In this document: one piece after another, positions 1 to 10,660 of the stretch
How positions within the stretch are numbered: position 1 is the first letter of the stretch
Layout of the letters: each line of letters begins with the position of its first letter
From: Nilaparvata lugens
Lineage: Eukaryota; Arthropoda; Insecta; Hemiptera; Delphacidae
Length of the DNA: 64,000 bases
NCBI RefSeq assembly: GCF_014356525.2
Contig: NC_052510.1
Location: 55,044,503 to 55,108,502, forward strand
Reading direction: 5' to 3'
Notes under the pieces: model-generated
Seen by the model: the letters and a program-made list of their open reading frames with translations, nothing else
What the model was told of the DNA's origin: nothing
The model's database searches: none
Position numbers and translations under genes: made by a program

Positions 1-98
1 TTGATTCGAGAGTCAAAATTAAATGATATCATTGAAATTTCGTTATAGCGAGTGAGGATTTATTGATCCATAATGGTATAAGGTGAGTTGAAATAATG

Positions 99-292
99 TC
101 TCTTTTCTGTTTAGGGCTAATGTTGTAATATAAATAGAAATACAAATCTCAGTACCCTTTTTGAATTATTCAATCACAATATGTTTCGGACATGTGAGTG
201 AACACTCAAGTCTTGAAAATGGAATGAATCTCAGAAACATGTTGTGATAAAATAATTCAAAAAGGGTACTGAGATTTGTATTTCTATTTGAG
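99..292. repeat. Snapback element, TTCGGACATG family
   Basis: Arms at 132-187 and 234-289 are reverse complements of each other with few mismatches; the loop is about 46 bp. The outer edge carries TTTAGGGCTA and the arms carry AGTACCCTTTTTGAATT. Relatives occur at about 10135-10200, 27950-28430, 33680-33722, 43318-43400 and 59505-59640. The GAAACATG stretch of each arm resembles the GAAAC half of the hammerhead-like motif found in the SB-PLE family, so a retroelement origin is likely but not shown. Confidence 0.7.
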
Positions 293-382
293 TTCAAATG
301 GTATAATATGAAGATGGTATAATATAAGATGAGTTAGGTATTTAGAGTTCTCTAGTACTATGACCACACTTACACTGACATG

Positions 383-565
383 TTGAATGAAAAGACTAAG
401 AGATTGTCAAAAAACTACAGATTCATTGATACTTAGAAAGACTGGTTTCGGTTATTACACCATTGTCAATCTCCGATAAAATCTGTGGTTTTTGACAATT
501 TCTTATTCTTTTACATTCAATATGAATAATTACCACAATATCAAACTTCTCAACTACACAAAAAG
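383..565. mobile_element. SB-PLE snapback, duplicated copy
   Basis: Palindromic copy of the family with arms around AAGACTAAGAGATTGTC and its complement. It is the duplicate of 1194-1375; the left TSD has been damaged by a small deletion. Confidence 0.75.
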
Positions 566-1009
566 TTTGTATAATGATTGAAAAAGATGATGATGAAGTC
601 ACACAACCTCTTAAGGTTTGGATTGCAAGACTTTTTGATCATACTATAGTAATAATCTCATTCACGAGTATCTCGTATACCAATTTCTAAATCCTTGACA
701 TTTTTGCATCTTGAATTATTTTCCACATCAACACTGATCTACGAGATATCTTCCTCATTCTGTTACATTATCTGCTCTTGACTCTAAGCTGCCTCTGTTA
801 CATCAAGAGAAGCTTCAAGTGATAGTAGACTACCAATTAAGAGAGGTGATTAAGATTTGGAAAGTTAATGTATATTGAGTAGAGTCACAAGTCTAATGAT
901 TTATGAAAATGAAATCTCTGAAGTTCGTTTCCTGTAGAAGCTTGTTTCACCACATGAGTATATATATATCAACAGGTAGTCACATTATACTCACATTACA
1001 ATACAATAT

Positions 1010-1074
1010 GGGGGCACCGAGCTTCGCTCCTTATTTTTATTCATTGATAAACATAACTCAATCCTCTAAAATGA
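1010..1074 (+). mobile_element. HL-D element, truncated by duplication
   Basis: Only the GGGGGCACCGAGC end and about 65 bp remain before the duplication junction. Confidence 0.8.
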
Positions 1075-1881
1075 TTGTATTTCTATTTGAGTTCAAATGG
1101 TATAATATGAAGATGGTATAATATAAGATGAGTTGCCTAGGTATTTAGAGTTCTCTAGTACTATGACCACACTTACACTGACTTTGTATAATGTTGAATG
1201 AAAAGACTAAGAAATTGTCAAAAAACCACAGATTTATTGATACTTAGAAAGACTGGTTTCGGTTATTACACCATTGTCAATCTCTGATAAAATCTGTGGT
1301 TTTTGACAATTTCTTATTCTTTTTCATTCAATATGAATAATTACCACAATATCAACTTCTCAACTATACAAAAAGTTTGTATAATGATTGAAAAAGATGA
1401 TCATGAAGTCACACAACCTCTTAAGGCTTGGATTGCAAGACTTTTCGATCATACTATAGTAATAATCTCATTTACGAGTATCTCGTATATTGATTTCTAA
1501 ATCCTTGACATTTCTGCATCTTGAATTATTTTCTACATCAACACTGATCTACGAGATATCTTCCTCATTCTGTTACATTATCTGCTCTTGTCTCTAAGCT
1601 GCCTCTGTTACATCAAGAGAAGCTTCAAGTGATAGTAGACTACCAATTGAGAGAGGTGATTAAGATTTGGAAAGTTAATGTATATTGAGTAGAGTCACAA
1701 GTCTAATGATTTATGAAAATGAAATCTCTGAAGTTCGTTTCCTGTAGAAGCTTGTTTCACCACATGAGTATATATCAACAGGTAGTCACATTATACTCAC
1801 ATTACAATACAATATGGGGGCACCGAGCTTCGCTCCTTATTTTTATTCATTGATAAACATAACTCAATCCTCTAAAATGAT
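1075..1881 (+). repeat. Tandem duplication 1, right copy
   Basis: Direct repeat of 276-1074. This copy keeps the complete SB-PLE TSD and the complete HL-D element beyond it, so it better represents the ancestral arrangement. The open frames at 903-1121 and 1303-1500 lie in repeat sequence and are not genes. Confidence 0.9.
1194..1375. mobile_element. SB-PLE snapback with 11 bp TSD
   Basis: Arms are reverse complements around a centre near 1285. The element is flanked by TTTGTATAATG at 1183-1193 and 1376-1386, a perfect 11 bp direct repeat. The left arm ends at TTGAATGAAAAG. The longer right arm continues past CATTCAATATG to an A-rich end, which suggests that the right end is the true 3' end of an RNA copy. 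Confidence 0.85.
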
Positions 1882-2222
1882 CGTGTTTATATTTCACAGC
1901 TGGCTATACGTCATCTTATGAATTTCAGGGATGCGATATTTTGATTTTTTACATACTCACTCACTCACTCACTTTTTTACTATCCGCAGACGACGAAAGT
2001 CTCAGCTGTTTCAGCCAAGGATGAAATATCCTTTTCATGTCGTTCAGCGAGTTTTCTCAAGGATGAGACCCAGTGCAATCGAATCTTTATATCAATAATC
2101 TACTGTCTTCCAAATTTCGTGGAAATCGTTAGAGCCATTTTCGAGATCCGTTAAACATAAATAGCCAGATATAAAAATAACCAGATATATAAATACAGAA
2201 ATTGCTCACTTAATATAATAAG
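1815..2222 (+). mobile_element. HL-D non-autonomous element, short form
   Basis: Begins GGGGGCACCGAGCTTCGCTC (a small GAGC-TTC-GCTC hairpin) and ends near AAATTGCTCACTTAATATA. The interior has an ACTC-repeat stretch (about 1955-1976) and a CCAGATATA repeat near the end. Seven copies in the window keep both ends, unlike 5'-truncated LINEs. A hairpin at one end, a microsatellite-like middle and no obvious TSD suggest a Helitron/Helentron relative; the class is tentative. Confidence 0.7.
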
Positions 2223-3142
2223 AAATAATTATATTTATAAGTATGACTCACAAAGATTACTTTCTATACAAACAATGTTGAAGGCAGTAAGATTCTTTTA
2301 AAATATCAGGAGGTGAACAGTCTAGCTTTCTTTAAACATTCTATTAAATCTTAATATTTCAATCTAATGGAGCAATTCTCCAAAAAAATGATCGTAGAAA
2401 TATTTCAAGGAGTCAACATAGAAATTCTCCAAATCAATGATAAGTTATCAAGGAATGCGTAGTTCTCAATGATATTTCTCAAATATCCTATGACGTTGGA
2501 AAAACTGAATGGAAGACTGGAATAGCAGTATTTGAAGTAGGAAATATTGCGAGAAACCAAGCCACAAGTTGTGTGAGGAAGTATTTTATCAGTACAAAAC
2601 GCATTCCAAGTGGTGGAAATTCTCCGTTCCGCAATAAATACCTGTCCCTGTTGCCCTTTCAAGTCAACCTACAGCTGAAACCATTCAGGCAGTTCAGAAA
2701 GAATTCTCGGAATTTTCCAAGCCGCCTGGTATTGAATTTCAACGTCCACAACTATCTGGAGCTTCAACTATGAATACAATCCACTCTATTTGGTTCTTCA
2801 AAACTAGGGTGAAACTTAAGTTTGTTTTTCTTCAAATAATTCAATTGAACAAACTAAGAATATGATTATATTTTAAACTATCTGTCTCAAAACCGAGCTG
2901 AGGGCAACTTTGGGAAACGACAGTTGAAAAATTATCTTATTCACATTATACTTATAACTTTCAAAATTTAAAGTTTGTTTCAAGGTACAGTAACTTTCGA
3001 GGTACTAACAAGGTACAGTAAGCTCCAAGGTACTTCCTCGAGGTATTCCCAAAAGTTCTATTTCACTGAAAATTTTACAGTAAAGAGAAACGGGCCCCGA
3101 AAGTGAACTGCCCAATTCGAAACTTGAATAATAGGGAAATAT
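2223..3142. other. Unassigned AT-rich stretch
   Basis: No recognised gene or repeat. Short overlapping open frames on both strands (2405-2773) resemble no family I know. A small local repeat of AAGGTACAGTAA occurs near 2980-3030. Confidence 0.5.
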
Positions 3143-3863
3143 CGGGGCACCGAGCTTCGTTATTTATTTATTGACTTTTGATAAACCAAACACAATTCTT
3201 TAAAATGATTGGGGAAGTACTAACAGCACAGCCCAAAACTGTCTCTTTCCCGAATTTTGAGTTATACACTATAAATAGTCCAGAAAGTAGGTTATGTTCC
3301 ATACACTTGAATTCAGGTTCAATTTTCTGTTCAAACATTTGAAAACAAAAAAAATATATATAATTTAGATTATATACAAACCAAATTAAATAACAAAATA
3401 ACACTCACTAATCACTTGAAATTGTCAAATAATGATCAACTTTGAAAATTATGATATACTCTAGTTTAGGAGGATTATCATGTCATGTCAACAAATCAGA
3501 TTATGTTGATCAAATCGATTAGCTAGATAAAATTTCTCGCTGATTGATTATGATTACACAGCTGGAAATAATTCTGTCTCTCTCCCACACAGGCACACGC
3601 ATCTTCTGTTATCGAGAGACGACGAAATTATCATCTGTTTTCCAAGGATGAATTATCCTTTTAATGTCGTTCAGCGAGTTTTTTCAGAGATTGAGACCTA
3701 GTGCAATCGAATCTTTATATCATGAACCTACTATGTTCCAAATTTCGTAAAAATCGTTAGAGCCGTTTTCGAGATCCGTAAAACATAATTACCGGATATA
3801 AAAATAGCCAGATATAAAAATAACCAGATATATACAGAAATTGCTCGCTTATTATAATAGGAT
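3143..3863 (+). mobile_element. HL-D element, long form
   Basis: Same two ends as the short form, but the middle contains extra sequence (about 3190-3560) that includes a non-LTR 3' end on the minus strand (ATTGGGGAAG, CAAAACTGT). Long forms also lie at 41572-42289 and 58364-59070, so the insert is a heritable variant and not an independent insertion in each copy. Confidence 0.75.
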
Positions 3864-3919
3864 ACAATATCAACTTCTAGTTTCCAGGGAAAAATCTTCC
3901 ATTAGAATAAACAGTATTC

Positions 3920-4108
3920 TCAACTAATGGATACAATTTTTCCATTTTTATATATATCTTGAAACATTTTTCTCAGCTTTCCATCTACAGATCCAATCTT
4001 TTTTACAATGTCATACTTTTTTTTATCATCAAGCAGTTGATATTTCCTGGTTATTTCCAGCAGACTTATTGAATTCCATCTTTGATCCATATCACCATCT
4101 GCTTCCAT
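3920..4108 (-). other. 62-codon open frame, unassigned
   Basis: The frame is rich in lysine and acidic residues (starts MEADGDMDQRW). It follows an HL-D element directly. I recognise no domain, and length alone does not separate it from chance, so it is noted without a function. Confidence 0.15.
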
Positions 4109-4261
4109 TTATAAATAACTATCTATTCACAGTTTTATATGTTGCTTGAATGCTTCAGAAGTAATGCATGTTTATCATACACATGCTCTTTATGCATGTT
4201 AATTTTCAGCAAGAAGCTGTAGAAAGAAGAAAATGAATATGCTGTAGCAAGAAGCGGAGAA

Positions 4262-4735
4262 AATGAATTTTTCGTCGTCGGATTTTCAGAATAATATATT
4301 TTATTAATTCAAATTCAATTTACACAGCATGATGTTGTACTGTGATGAGAGGGAATATTATCGGCAACAACATATCGGTTGCTGGTGTTGCTCCTTGATA
4401 AATTTCTGGCTCTTTCAGCACAATTAATCGGTGGGGCGGAAAGGAGCTTTGAAGGCACTTATTGAACCGTTCATTCATCACGTCTAAAAGCGATTTACAA
4501 ACGAAGCGGCCGATTGCTTGCTTGCTTTCAATCTCTGTTCAGAGTAGCAAAACTGAAAATAGATTATCGATTATGTCTCCGTTATCAACGCGACCAAACA
4601 GGCTGCTGACGATGTTATGCTATCGACTATGAAAAATAATAAAATTCACCCGAAGCGCACAGCTCGCTAGATTTCTTTGATAATGCATTTTCAAGTTGTT
4701 GCCGAGAAAATATGAATTTTTCGTCGTCGGATTTG
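4262..4735. other. GC-richer segment between direct repeats
   Basis: The 22 bp motif beginning ATGAATTTTTCGTCGTCGG occurs at about 4264 and 4712 in the same orientation and brackets about 430 bp of less AT-rich, apparently single-copy sequence. No open frame is convincing. It could be a conserved non-coding block or a duplicated insertion; the sequence alone does not decide. Confidence 0.4.
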
Positions 4736-4950
4736 TATTATACAGTATTTCCATATGGAATATTTTCATCCAATCGTGTTCCTGCTCTATTTAGATACAG
4801 TGACTGAATAATATTGCTAGACTGTGAGTGGTAGATCTAGTGAGATAGCGGCAAAATGTTTGTGAAAATCTTTGTATTTAACCGATGTTGCTGTATCATA
4901 TATGATTTAGCATCGATACCATCTATGCACCGATTGTGATTGAGACAGTA

Positions 4951-5180
4951 AAATTTATTTATTTATTTATCACATCGTGTACAAATACTTAACATGAGGA
5001 AAGGAACAACAGGCTCATGCCCAAAACTGATTTTTGTGAAAAAATTAAATGATTCCTGTAGTTTTCTGTCTCAGTAGCGAATAATTAAATGGATTAGACA
5101 TTCAAACAATACAACAGTTAACCTCAAGAACAGTACAAGTCTATAAGCTCAAACTTTGAAGGGCTAAACAGTTTTTGTAC
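4951..5180 (-). repeat. Non-LTR retrotransposon 3' end, AATA tail
   Basis: On the minus strand the sequence ends in (AATA)n after CCTGTTGTTCCTTTCC and GTTTTGGGC. The same 3' end occurs many times in the window. It is probably a 5'-truncated LINE or a SINE using that tail; no coding part remains. Confidence 0.6.
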
Positions 5181-5352
5181 TCTATCTTGTATGACTCTGT
5201 GTTGACAGCCTAGGTTCCTAAAAGAAGAGATTTGAGATGTTCATTCCAGAAAAGCGATTTCTGAGTTAGGCGGAAGGCTGCACAAGTGAGCACAGACTGA
5301 ATGGTTAAATACTATGAGAGCTGAGAATGATATGATTATATTCTTCATACCT

Positions 5353-5440
5353 TACAGAGTTATCGAAAGAGTTATACAGAGTTGTACAGAGTTTTACAGA
5401 GTTATACAGAGTTGAACAGAGTTATACCCGACAGAGTTAT
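5353..5440 (+). repeat. Minisatellite, 11 bp unit
   Basis: Imperfect tandem copies of ACAGAGTTATA, seven or more. Confidence 0.85.
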
Positions 5441-5636
5441 TCTTCAAGTTTTTAGTAGAAAGCATGAGTATTGGAAGAATATTATCAGAGCTATTACAGC
5501 TATGAAATGAAATATCGACAGGCATGGAAAAAATTGGGATAGAAGAGTAGAATGCTAAAAGTCTTTTGAGACAGCACTCTAGGAGAGAGACAGCACTCTA
5601 GTTGAGACAGACTCCTAATTAAACAAACTAACTCAT

Positions 5637-6000
5637 AGGGCCGGTTTCCGAGCTCGGGATTTAGCTAAGTCCTAGAATTAAAGACCTGGAGTCAGAAAAT
5701 TGGTTTTCCAAAACGGGGCGTAGTCGCAGTCATTGTCATAGTCGCGTTTGAATTAAATTTTGAAAAACTAGAAAATTCAACACAAAATAAAATAAAGAGA
5801 AAGTTTCAGCTATTTTGAATTATTTAGGAATGTCTAATTTCGTCAAGGAAAAACGTTTCCAATTATAGAAATGAGAAAATAAAAACTACGACTACTGTTA
5901 TAAAAGCTGCGACTACGCCCCATTTTGGAAAGCCAATTTTCTGACTTCAGCTGTTTAAAGTCTAGGACTTAGCTAAATCCCGAGCTCGGAGACCGGCCCT
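5637..6000. mobile_element. MITE, AGGGCCGGTTTCCGAG family
   Basis: TIRs of about 40 bp start AGGGCCGGTTTCCGAGCTCG and continue inwards with a second inverted pair (CAAAACGGGGCGTAGTCG). The 364 bp length, the absence of an open frame and the foldback shape fit a MITE. The TSD is unclear. Confidence 0.8.
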
Positions 6001-6720
6001 TATACTTTTTAACTCATTAAAATTGAAGATGTCCTCACATTCACACACATAATATTTACAGGGTTCCACACCCATAAATCAAAAATGGAGTTTTGAAAGA
6101 TAATCAAGAACGTCTTTAAAATAAGCACGTTCAAAGAAATTATAAGGAGTAATAGAGCTGGAGTGGAGAGTAGGTATTCTTCACGATTTTTTATCAATTC
6201 CTTGAAAATGAAGATGAGCAAGATGAGGGAGGTCTTCGTTCTTTCTAGGCCCGAGTATTTATATAATGAGTGCAAGTGAAGAACCAGGCCAGGTTGAAAG
6301 TTTACTTTTAATTTATTTCCAACTAGAATCTTCCCCCGAGGTTATTCCAAACGTCTGAGCTCAACTCTAAAGTAATTAATTCGTTAGCATCCATTAGGGA
6401 TCACTCGGGACCCCGTGGCCATGCTGCTAAACTTTTCTGGATTGTGCTTCGCTAAATAGGACCAGCAATAAATTAAATTATTGAACATGATCAATCATGG
6501 AATGAACAATGAGTTGATACCAAAACAGCTGATATCTGATGTATATTCTTGATTATTGAATAATAAATAATTTATTAGTTGAGATAGAACCTGGAAAGGG
6601 CTACTGACCAAAACTGTTCCTTCATTCACTTCAACTCTCGTTCCTGACAATGATCATTACTCTTATAGTATAATTTCCCTATTGATTATTTCTCCACGAT
6701 ACATTTAAATTTCTAATTTG
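6001..6720. other. Unassigned stretch
   Basis: AT-rich with no recognised repeat end. The 88-codon minus-strand open frame at 6009-6275 is not recognised and has no supporting motif. Confidence 0.5.
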
Positions 6721-6805
6721 TTCTTCTAATAATAATTACAGTTTCTAGGTCTCAAATCTTCTAATTTCCAATTGAACGAGCTTAACGAGTTCTTGCTGAT
6801 GACTA

Positions 6806-7541
6806 TAGTGAGGTCCACGTTATAATGGCAGTGGAGAAAGATAGGAGAAAAACATTGCCGATCCTCTGTCTTGTCAATTTCAAACTTTTTTTAAGGAAAG
6901 AACCATAGCAATTCCTCGCCCGGTTTTTATTTGTTTCAGACTATTAATGTGACATCCAGCAACTTTAATTTATATCTTTTTTCTTATGATCTGGAGAGGA
7001 TCCTTGACGGCGCGACACTTGTAGAGCGTCTCGCCCTTCTGGAACTCGTCGGCGCTAGAGTTGGCCAGACACGAGTAGAGCCGAATGTCCTCCTCGTTGT
7101 CGGGAAACGACCAGAATGCGATGCTTAGCTGCAACTGCTCGGGCACTGGCGGGTACACGTTCTCCACCATTTCGAACGGGATGTACGAGGCGACGCAGCG
7201 CGCTGCCAGCTCGCATAGCGGCCCAATGCTGCTGCTGCTGCAACCTCCCACCGCCTTCTATAGACGGTAGCTGATGCAGGTTTATTGATGTAATATTAAC
7301 TGTTCATTCTCGTTTAAAATGATCAATTTTATTTTATAAAGGAAGAGATTATATTTTTAAATAATTTCATGATTGAGATGAAACATTTTGTTTATTAATT
7401 ATCAATTTTACATTGTTGAAAGACGATCTGGCAACAGAGAAAAGCGAGAAAGAGATAGCGCTATCCGTTTTGTTGAATGATAGACAAGGATAGCAATACC
7501 ATTGCCAATCAAACACTGCCATTATAATGTGGACCTCACTA
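6806..7541. mobile_element. MITE with captured host exon (Pack-MITE-like)
   Basis: TIR TAGTGAGGTCCACGTTATAA at both ends. The interior matches the copy at 45957-46307 except for about 370 bp (6881-7252) inserted between CTTGTCAA and GCCTTCTATAG, which are contiguous in the other copy. The inserted sequence has no TSD of its own and contains a ZSWIM8-like exon, which favours acquisition by the element during repair over ordinary insertion of another transposon. Confidence 0.75.
6988..7251 (-). pseudogene. ZSWIM8/Dorado-like exon fragment
   Basis: About 80 codons remain open and match the N-terminal part of ZSWIM8 (Dorado in flies, EBAX-1 in worms), the substrate receptor of a cullin-RING ubiquitin ligase. 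Clear blocks are YIPFEMVENVYPPVPEQLQL, IAFWSFPDNEEDIRLYSC and AVKDPLQI. The SWIM zinc finger and the rest of this very large protein are absent. The frame stops matching at the DPLQI codon (6988), followed on the minus strand by ATAAGA, a donor-like sequence with A where the first intron G should be. The piece is much GC-richer than its surroundings and lies inside a MITE, so it is probably a captured fragment. A true exon of a resident gene cannot be wholly excluded. Confidence 0.8.
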
Positions 7542-7902
7542 TAGTCATTAGCAAGAACTCGTTAAGCTCGCTCAATTGGAAATTAAAAGATTTGAGATCT
7601 AGAAACTGTAATTGTTATTAAAAGAGCAAAATTATTATTAAAAGAATCGTTGTCAGTTTGTGAAATTGTTTGTGGGTTTGTTTAGTCGACGATTATTTTT
7701 GATAACTTTCATCAATTAATTTCACATTTTCGAAACCTATCCTTGGTACCATTATGCAGATCAAGTTCGTTGGCCAACGAAATTGACTCACTTCTTCGTC
7801 AACAGCAGTTCATGAGCGAGTTCTCCATCCTGAGGTGCTCACTAGTTATTATGTTTTTCCTTCCTAGTAACGCAATGTTGAACTTCGATTTCAAATTAAT
7901 CA

Positions 7903-8294
7903 TCCTATTATATTAAGCGAGCAATTTCTGTATTTTTATATATTTATATCTGGTTATTTATGTCCAAAGGATCTCGAAAACGGCTCTAACGATTTTCACG
8001 AAATTTCGAACATAGTAGGTTTATCATATAAAAATTCGATTGCTCTAGGTCTCATCCTTGGGAAAACTCGTTGAACGACATTAAAAGGATAATTCATCCT
8101 TGGCTGAAACAGCTGTGGATAGTAAAAAAGTGAGTGAGCGAGTGAGTATGTGAAAAATCAAAATATCGCATGCCCTAAATTCATAAGATGACATAAATAG
8201 CCAGCTGTGAAATATAAACACGATCATTTTAGAGAATTGTGTTCAGTTTATCAATGAATTAATAAAAATAACGAGCGAAGCTCGGTGCCCCGAT
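7903..8294 (-). mobile_element. HL-D element, short form
   Basis: Complete reverse-orientation copy: starts TCCTATTATATTAAGCGAGC and ends GAGCGAAGCTCGGTGCCCCG. Confidence 0.8.
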
Positions 8295-9138
8295 ATTTTT
8301 TTTGAAGTGCTCAATATATATGTTCCATTTTATGGAATATTTGGGTAATGGGCTTTCCCATGATCATCTCTTGTATCTATTCCACTATTACTTATGAAGA
8401 AGAAGACTATTGCTTTATTCATGTTTACGTCTTATATCAAGATAAGAAATATAATCAACTCAAATCACAACTTCCACGAATGATATTCTTTTCACTGAAT
8501 GTTATAGTTGATACTTTTCACTGATAAAGAGTTGATATGAGGGTATATTTTTGAGGATGATTTCAATAAATAAATGAGGCAGGATTCGATGTTGAAGAAA
8601 CTGATAACACTGTACCAAACGTTTTGCCAACCGTTCACTAATTCTACCTTGGTAAAGTTGCAGGACAAGCCTATCCAGGTTTCCAAGGTATTGAGAATGA
8701 TATTTTTCTATCTTCAGTTACTCTAGATCAAAGTTTTGTATCACGGGATAGATAAGAGTTAGGAGAAGGCTCTGGTGGAGATTTATCTGTCGGTATCAAG
8801 CTTTCAGTGGAATGAAAGGACTCGCTCGGCCCGAGCTTGTTTTCAGCGTTGAATTCCTTCTGCAAATGTCGCTCGAGGGAATTCAAATTGCCGACAGTTG
8901 CTCAACAAATAAAATACTCAACAACTCCAATATTATCGTCCGACGAACCAACCTTCTATCATCGGGGAAGCATTTGTTTTGTAAATTATTCTCCAAAGAT
9001 TTATAAATGTACTCTTCTGGTAATCAATCTCCTAGAAGTTTCATCAATTTCAAATTCATTGAATAGACGTTGAATACAATAAAATCACTTCACTTATATG
9101 AGCTACTTTTTTCAACTTAATGAAAAACAATATGAAAA
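8295..9138. other. Unassigned stretch
   Basis: No repeat end recognised. Overlapping open frames at 8812-9073 resemble no known family. Confidence 0.5.
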
Positions 9139-9900
9139 CTTGTAGTACCCTTTATTAAAAACTTTAAAGTATTTTAAAGACTAGTTTCGACCATAGGTCA
9201 TGTTCAAGTAGAACTAGTCTTTAAAATATTTTAAAGTTTTTTGACCGAGCGAAGTGAAGTCTAAGATTCAAGTCGACGGTTTGGCATTTTTCTTGATGTT
9301 TAAATGTTTAAAATTTTTGAATGTTCATATGTTGCGCATTTACGGTGAAACGCGGTAATAGATTCTCATGAAATTTGACAGGTATGTTCTTTTTTAAATT
9401 GTGCGTCGACGTATATACAATGTTTTTGGAAATTTTGCATTTCAAGGATATTAAAGGAAAAAGGAGCCTCCTTCATACGCCAATATTAGAGTAAAAATCA
9501 GACTATAGAATTATTCATCATAAATCAGCTGTTTAGTGGACTATAATACTACCCGTTCAAAAACATCGAGCATCTTGAAAATGTATCTTTCCATCAACGA
9601 TAGTAGACAGTTGACTATAATACTACCCGTTCAAAAACATCGAACATCTTGAAAATGTATCTTTCCATCAACGTTGTAGACAGTTGCTGCCAGACCTGAT
9701 AACAGCACTCACATTCCGGGACGACACGTCACGGTACGATAGGACAGAAAGCTCTATGTTTATTTAGGATTTTTATTTATTTTTCTAGACATTTTAAATT
9801 GATAAATTTTTTTTGAGGAAACATAACAACAGGTCAATGTAACTTACTGAGCGCGAGGTCTACTGTTCACAGAGCTACTAGTAATAAAGGGCACTACAAT
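9139..9900. mobile_element. Foldback element interrupted by HL-E
   Basis: Left arm CTTGTAGTACCCTTTATT...AAAGACTAGTTTCGACC; the right arm returns as GAACTAGTCTTTAAAATATT and, after the HL-E insertion, AATAAAGGGCACTACAA. The centre contains GACCATAGGTC next to GTTTC, a hammerhead-like arrangement known from PLE-related insect repeats, here degenerate. Confidence 0.7.
9243..9882 (+). mobile_element. HL-E Helitron-like element
   Basis: Starts GACCGAGCGAAGTGAAGTC and ends TGTTCACAGAGCTACTAGT. Removing it restores the A/T-rich arm of the host foldback with no more than a 1 bp duplication. The last bases (a short GTTC/GAAC-type hairpin, then CTAGT) fit a Helitron 3' end. An internal tandem duplication of about 73 bp (9540-9685) is private to this copy. 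Confidence 0.7.
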
Positions 9901-10650
9901 GTAATGTAGGTACAGTAACAAACCATGAGCAGTCTATTAAGCCAAAATGCTCATTTGCTCACCGTTAGGACTCATTGCAAAGTGACAGTTGACAAGTTTT
10001 TATATTGTTTCTTACTAACTTGAATACAATATAAATCTCCAATTCATCAGCACATAAGTACATAAATAAATATTATAAAGAAATCAGTGAACATGACTAA
10101 ATATCCCATGTTCATATTCATTTTATTGTTTAGGGATACTTTTATTTACACATAAGTTATAGTTAAAAAGGGTACTTGGATTCTAGATTTCTATGCCCAT
10201 GTTCATGATTCATTGATAGTGCTGTAGGCCCACTGCTATATTGTGCAATGTGAAAGACTGGAAGCAATCCATTGTCTTTTATTATTCACCAAGGCACATT
10301 AAAATTCAGTGTTTTGCTCAATGTATTCCTCCCTTAAGGTTTTCCCCAATTAAAAAAAATTGTGTTCCTTAATAGTTAATTCTTCAACATAACAATGATT
10401 CCTCCGGGAAAGATATCTCTAATTACTATGAAATGTTTTAGTTTTCCGACAATAGTAAAACTTTGATCAAATTAGGAAAATGACTTGAAATTGTACCCTG
10501 ACTACTAGTCTATTTTGCAAGACTTGGCATCTTGAATAGAAATAGATGTTGGCACACAGGTTATAGTTTCTCTGAAATGTAATTATTAAACTTCAACAAT
10601 GACGTAGGTCTCGAAGAGAATTCTTTTTTCAGTTGTTGAAAATGCGCCAT
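9901..10650. other. Unassigned stretch with snapback relic
   Basis: About 10135-10200 retains GGGATACTTTTATTTAC and AAAAAGGGTACTTGG from the TTCGGACATG snapback family. The remainder shows nothing recognisable. Confidence 0.4.
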
Positions 10651-10660
10651 TTACATTCTC

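Larger units (their letters stand above)
276..1074 (+). repeat. Tandem duplication 1, left copy
   Basis: About 800 bp repeated directly at 1075-1881 with a few percent divergence. The copy contains a decayed SB-PLE snapback (383-565) and ends inside the first 65 bp of an HL-D element. The junction (1071-1080) joins HL-D sequence to a TATTTCTATTTGAG stretch that also occurs at the left end, so the break used short homology. Confidence 0.9.
6721..7625. repeat. Outer inverted repeat around captured-gene MITE
   Basis: Sequences at about 6721-6803 and 7544-7625 are reverse complements (GTTTCTAGGTCTCAAATCTT on the left) and continue outward from the MITE TIRs. The other copy of this MITE (45957-46307) lacks them. 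Either the MITE landed in the middle of an older palindrome or this copy has unusually long TIRs. Confidence 0.75.

Noticed and set aside
6931..7270. Plus-strand and second minus-strand frames over the ZSWIM8 segment
   Set aside because: They are shadows of the GC-rich exon fragment in other frames.
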